From positions 77,596 through 104,534 of the forward strand of contig FR882185.1 in NCBI GenBank assembly GCA_000434935.1: a stretch of DNA of 26,939 nt. The letters run 5' to 3'. The notes below the pieces were generated by a model. The model was not told the origin of the DNA. It saw only the letters and a list, made by a program, of their open reading frames with translations, and made no database searches. Positions 23,871 to 26,939 of the stretch are shown piece after piece; position 1 is the first letter of the stretch; the number at the start of each line of letters is the position of its first letter. A program made the translations under genes and the position numbers. Source of the DNA: Bacteroides sp. CAG:709. GTDB taxonomy: Bacteria; Bacteroidota; Bacteroidia; Bacteroidales; UBA932.

Positions 23871-25331
23871 ATGACAATTAAAGATTTAGAGCCGAAAAGC
23901 GTATGGACCAACTTCTACGATTTTTCGCAGGTTCCACGTCCGTCCAAGCATGAGGAAAAAGCACAGGAGTTTCTTCTTGAATGGGGTAAGAAGCACAATG
24001 TCGCTGTCGAGAGAGATGAAACGGGAAATATAATTTTCAGAAAGCCGGCTACACCGGGATACGAGAACAGAAGGGGTGTCATCCTTCAGGCGCACATGGA
24101 CATGGTGCCTCAGAAGACTGCCGAAACAGTACATGATTTCTTGAAGGACCCTATCCAGACACAGATTGACGGTGAGTGGGTTACCGCGAAGGGCACCACG
24201 CTTGGAGCCGATGACGGCATCGGTGTCTGCCTCGCATTGGCAGTGCTTGAAGATGATACATTGAAACATGGTCCGATAGAGGTTCTCATCACTTATGATG
24301 AGGAGACCGGTATGACCGGAGCCGAGAATCTCAAGCCTGGAAAGTTCGAAGGTGACGTTCTGCTGAATCTGGATTCCGAGGCTGAGGGAGATCTTTATAT
24401 CGGCTGCGCCGGCGGTGTCGACGGTAAGGCGGATTTCTCATACAAGACTGTAGAGGCAGGCAGCGGATATGTCGGCTACAAGCTTACTGTCAAGGGACTT
24501 GCAGGAGGACATTCCGGTCAGGATATCGTCCTTTACAGGGCCAATGCCAATAAGATCGCTGTCAGGATTCTCTTGCCTCTTCTCGAAAAGTACGGCGTGA
24601 AAGTGGCTGACTTCACAGGAGGCAGTCTCCGCAATGCGATTCCGTTCGAGGCAGAGGTGTCAATGCTTGTTCCTGCTGAAAATGAGGAGGTTGTAAAGGC
24701 TGAAGTTGAGCGTGTATTCGCATTGGCGAAGGCAGAGTTCGCTGATACTGATCCTGCTGCCAAGTGCATTTTCGAAAAACAGGCTGAGCCTTATACCTCT
24801 TATATAGAGGATGATGTCATGCTGAGGGCTGTCAAGGCTATTTATGCTTGCCCTAGCAGCGTGGAGAGAATGAGCCCTACGATGCACGGCCTGGTGGAGA
24901 CATCAGTGAATATGGCTGTTGTTCGTACAAAAGACGGTCATCTTACAGTGTGGTCTCTGATCCGCAGCTCCGTTAATTCCGCCAAGGAAGAACTTGCGCA
25001 GAAGATGCGTTGCCTGTTCGAAATAGCAGGCGCCAAGTTTGAGACTTTCGGCGCATATCCGGGATGGACACCTGTTCCGACGGCGCCTATCATCGGTACA
25101 TTGAAGGACGTTTACCACAAGTTGTTCGGCAAGGATATGAAGGTCATGGCGATACATGCCGGCCTGGAGTGCGCTCTTCTGGGTGCCAAGTATCCGAACT
25201 GGGACATGGTGTCACTCGGACCTACACTTCTCCATCCTCATTCACCGGACGAGAGAGTGAAGATCGATACCGTGGACAAGTGCTGGAAGTTCCTCGTGGC
25301 TGCCCTCGAAGCGATGCCTGAGAAGAAGTAG
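23871..25331 (+). CDS. pepD: Cytosol non-specific (aminoacyl-histidine) dipeptidase, M20 family
   Basis: A 486-residue metallopeptidase. Zinc-site residues are visible in QAHMDM (His75, Asp77), LGADDGIG (Asp114/Asp115) and DEETGMTG (Glu144/Glu145). The lid or dimerisation domain in the middle and the C-terminal LLHPHSPDERV are typical of PepD. It cleaves dipeptides, including Xaa-His, in the cytoplasm. It starts 22 bases after the DUF4831 gene and is followed by an intrinsic terminator, so it ends the plus-strand cluster. It may work with the peptide transporter encoded on the other side of the cluster. Confidence 0.94.
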   Translation: MTIKDLEPKSVWTNFYDFSQVPRPSKHEEKAQEFLLEWGKKHNVAVERDETGNIIFRKPATPGYENRRGVILQAHMDMVPQKTAETVHDFLKDPIQTQIDGEWVTAKGTTLGADDGIGVCLALAVLEDDTLKHGPIEVLITYDEETGMTGAENLKPGKFEGDVLLNLDSEAEGDLYIGCAGGVDGKADFSYKTVEAGSGYVGYKLTVKGLAGGHSGQDIVLYRANANKIAVRILLPLLEKYGVKVADFTGGSLRNAIPFEAEVSMLVPAENEEVVKAEVERVFALAKAEFADTDPAAKCIFEKQAEPYTSYIEDDVMLRAVKAIYACPSSVERMSPTMHGLVETSVNMAVVRTKDGHLTVWSLIRSSVNSAKEELAQKMRCLFEIAGAKFETFGAYPGWTPVPTAPIIGTLKDVYHKLFGKDMKVMAIHAGLECALLGAKYPNWDMVSLGPTLLHPHSPDERVKIDTVDKCWKFLVAALEAMPEKK

Positions 25332-25353
25332 AATTCAAGACATTGATATTGAT

Positions 25354-25389
25354 AGCCTTGCCGCTCCTTAACGTGCGGCAGGCTTTTTT
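25354..25389 (+). terminator. Intrinsic terminator after pepD
   Basis: The left arm GCCTTGCCGC (25355-25364) pairs with GCGGCAGGC (25375-25383) through nine base pairs with one bulged T. The loop is ten bases and six T follow at once. It lies 23 bases after the pepD stop. Confidence 0.88.
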
Positions 25390-25398
25390 CGGTAAATG

Positions 25399-25436
25399 CT
25401 CGCGTAACTTTTACACGTAAACTCGCGTAACTTTTA
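25399..25436 (+). repeat. 15-bp direct repeat just upstream of the BadF-type ATPase gene
   Basis: CTCGCGTAACTTTTA occurs at 25399-25413 and again, identically, at 25422-25436, a period of 23 bases. The second copy ends at the A of the ATG start codon. Each copy contains TAACTTTT, one mismatch from the TAnnTTTG -7 box. The repeat could be tandem promoter elements, a regulator-binding pair, or a duplication relic. It leaves no normal ribosome-binding site before the start. Confidence 0.75.
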
Positions 25437-26308
25437 TGACCATATTAGCTGAAAGCGGTGCGACCAAGACGGATTGGCGCTCGATTGCTTCTGACGGGAC
25501 AGTTTATTCGATGCGTTCCACGGGAATGAACGTGGCGACGGCAGATGTTGCTTTCGTCGAAAAGACTCTGCGTGAGGCGATTCCCAAGCTGAACCCGTCA
25601 GGAGAAACTGTAGAACGGATTCATTTTTATGCTGCCGGGATGATTCCGACCCCTGGCAATCCCGTTCCGGAAGGTGCGGTCCGTCTGCATGGTGAATTCA
25701 TGAAGGCGTTTCCTGAAGCGAAAGTGGCTTATGCTTCCGATTTGTTGGCAGCAGCGCGTGCCCTTTTCGGCAGGAAGCCCGGAATAGCCGTGATATTGGG
25801 AACCGGTTCCAACAGCTGCGAATATGACGGAAAGCAGATTGTAAAGAACGTCCGTTCAGGCGGTTTCATCCTCGGCGACGAGGGCGGCGGAGCCAGTCTG
25901 GGCAGGCAGTTCGTTTCAGATTTCCTGAAAGGTATCGTGCCGGAACCTGTGGCCTCGGAGTTTGCCGCGAAGTATGATATGGAATATTTCAACGTGGTGA
26001 AGAATGTGTACAGAGGCCCGTCGCCGGCAAGCTATCTCGGCTCTTTCGCGCCCTTCATCATGGAGCATTACGACAGTTGTCTGTATGTCAAGTGTTTGGT
26101 GGACAATAATTTCCGGGCATTGTTCGAAAGGTGTCTGCTGCAGTACGACATTGAAGGCAAGCCAGTCGGCGTGGTCGGCGGCTTCGGCTTTGCGCACAAG
26201 GAGATTCTGTTGAGAGTCGCACAGGAATACGGGGTGGGGATTTCCGATATTGTCTCTTCACCGATCGAGGGGCTCGTAAAATATCACATTGAAGAAAATG
26301 AGAACTGA
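25436..26308 (+). CDS. BadF/BadG-type ATPase, N-acetylglucosamine kinase-like
   Basis: A 290-residue ASKHA-fold sugar-kinase-like protein. The phosphate-1 loop is AESGATKTDW (residues 5-14), VILGTGSNS lies near residues 119-127, and GGFILGDEGGGASLGRQ is the typical BadF/NAGK segment. It probably phosphorylates an amino sugar such as GlcNAc, perhaps from peptidoglycan recycling. Substrate specificity is not visible. The start matches the family N-terminus, so the ATG at 25436 is preferred despite the unusual upstream repeat. Its last 11 bases overlap the start of recR. Confidence 0.85.
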   Translation: MTILAESGATKTDWRSIASDGTVYSMRSTGMNVATADVAFVEKTLREAIPKLNPSGETVERIHFYAAGMIPTPGNPVPEGAVRLHGEFMKAFPEAKVAYASDLLAAARALFGRKPGIAVILGTGSNSCEYDGKQIVKNVRSGGFILGDEGGGASLGRQFVSDFLKGIVPEPVASEFAAKYDMEYFNVVKNVYRGPSPASYLGSFAPFIMEHYDSCLYVKCLVDNNFRALFERCLLQYDIEGKPVGVVGGFGFAHKEILLRVAQEYGVGISDIVSSPIEGLVKYHIEENEN

Positions 26309-26933
26309 AAAATATCCGTCGGAATTGCTGGAGAACGCCGTGGATGCGATAAGTTCGCTTCCCGGAGTGGGGGAGAAGAGCGCGCTGCGACTGGCTCTCC
26401 ATCTGCTGAGGCAGCCTGTGGACAATGTCCGGCATTTTACGGAGTCCATCCGCCTGCTTCGTGAGAATGTGAAGTATTGCCGCAAGTGCATGATGATTTC
26501 CGATGAGGAGGAGTGCTCGATTTGCCGCGACACGAGCCGTGACCATGACACGATTTGCGTGGTGGAGAATGTCCGTGATGTGATGAGCGTTGAGGCTACA
26601 GGCCAGTATCATGGTGTGTATCATGTACTTGGCGGAAAAATATCGCCTATTGACGGCATCGGTCCGTCGGACTTGAAGATAGCGGAACTGAAAGCGCGTG
26701 TCCAGGCTGCCGCTGACGGCGCGCAGTCACCTGATAACGTCGAAGTCATCCTTGCATTGAGCGGTGACGTGGAAGGCGAGACCACGTCATTCTACATTTA
26801 CCGCCAGATCGCCCCTTACGGCGTGAAAGTTTCCTCCCTTGCCAGGGGGCTCGGCTTCGGGGATGACCTGGAATATGCTGACCAGCTGACACTTGGCCGA
26901 TCCATTGTCAACCGACAGGTGTTCAAGCCGTGA
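26298..26933 (+). CDS. recR: Recombination protein RecR
   Basis: A 211-residue protein from the ATG at 26298; the frame also extends to a TTG at 26289, which I reject. A helix-hairpin-helix segment (ISSLPGVGEKSALRLALHLL) comes first. A C4 zinc finger follows (Cys61, Cys64, Cys73, Cys76), then a TOPRIM domain (TICVVENVRDVMSVE onward) and the C-terminal LTLGRSIVNRQVF. It loads RecA with RecO/RecF at single-strand gaps. The overlap with the kinase-like gene indicates a shared transcript. Confidence 0.95.
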   Translation: MRTEKYPSELLENAVDAISSLPGVGEKSALRLALHLLRQPVDNVRHFTESIRLLRENVKYCRKCMMISDEEECSICRDTSRDHDTICVVENVRDVMSVEATGQYHGVYHVLGGKISPIDGIGPSDLKIAELKARVQAAADGAQSPDNVEVILALSGDVEGETTSFYIYRQIAPYGVKVSSLARGLGFGDDLEYADQLTLGRSIVNRQVFKP

Positions 26934-26939
26934 CCGGCG

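Noticed and set aside
1..26939. tRNA or rRNA genes, CRISPR array, insertion sequence
   Set aside because: Reading both strands I saw no tRNA-like cloverleaf between genes, no regular repeat-spacer array, and no transposase or terminal inverted repeats.

Overview
The window comes from a Bacteroidota genome, most likely order Bacteroidales. This rests on a NusG-like UpxY-type antiterminator at the head of a large capsule/exopolysaccharide operon, Bacteroidota-style promoters (TAnnTTTG -7 boxes), a DUF4831-type protein, a TGS-nucleoside kinase and a Bacteroidales-type POT transporter. I cannot name the genus from sequence alone.

Left two thirds (1-17378, all minus strand): one polysaccharide locus read right to left and running off the left edge. 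In transcription order: UpxY-like antiterminator; membrane-bound CapD/WbpM-type nucleotide-sugar 4,6-dehydratase; UDP-glucose 6-dehydrogenase; UDP-glucuronate 4-epimerase; Wzx-type flippase; a fused FrhB-like iron-sulfur/polysaccharide pyruvyltransferase protein; two family-2 glycosyltransferases; CapE, CapF and CapG (the complete UDP-L-FucNAc pathway); an AAA ATPase plus a TOPRIM-like (DUF3226-like) protein; a frameshifted hexapeptide-repeat acyltransferase; and the N-terminal part of a family-4-like glycosyltransferase. The predicted polymer contains FucNAc, probably GlcA/GalA, and pyruvate ketal and/or acyl decorations. No Wzy polymerase or priming sugar-phosphate transferase is visible, so the locus probably continues beyond position 1. 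The first ~3.1 kb is visibly more AT-rich than the rest.

Capsule control region (17379-17636): a consensus promoter, a leader with a 24-codon ORF containing a perfect hairpin, and a run of nine Gs just upstream of the promoter.

Right third (17637-26939): core metabolism. A TGS-nucleoside (uridine) kinase is divergent from uracil phosphoribosyltransferase (pyrimidine salvage). A strong bidirectional terminator separates upp from a convergent POT peptide transporter. Divergent from the transporter are an LpxL-like lipid A acyltransferase, a DUF4831 exported protein and the M20 dipeptidase PepD, which ends at a terminator. A BadF/N-acetylglucosamine-kinase-like ATPase then overlaps recR.

The least ordinary items are the ATPase/TOPRIM pair inside the capsule operon, the frameshift in the acyltransferase, the FrhB-pyruvyltransferase fusion, and the structured capsule leader with its G tract.
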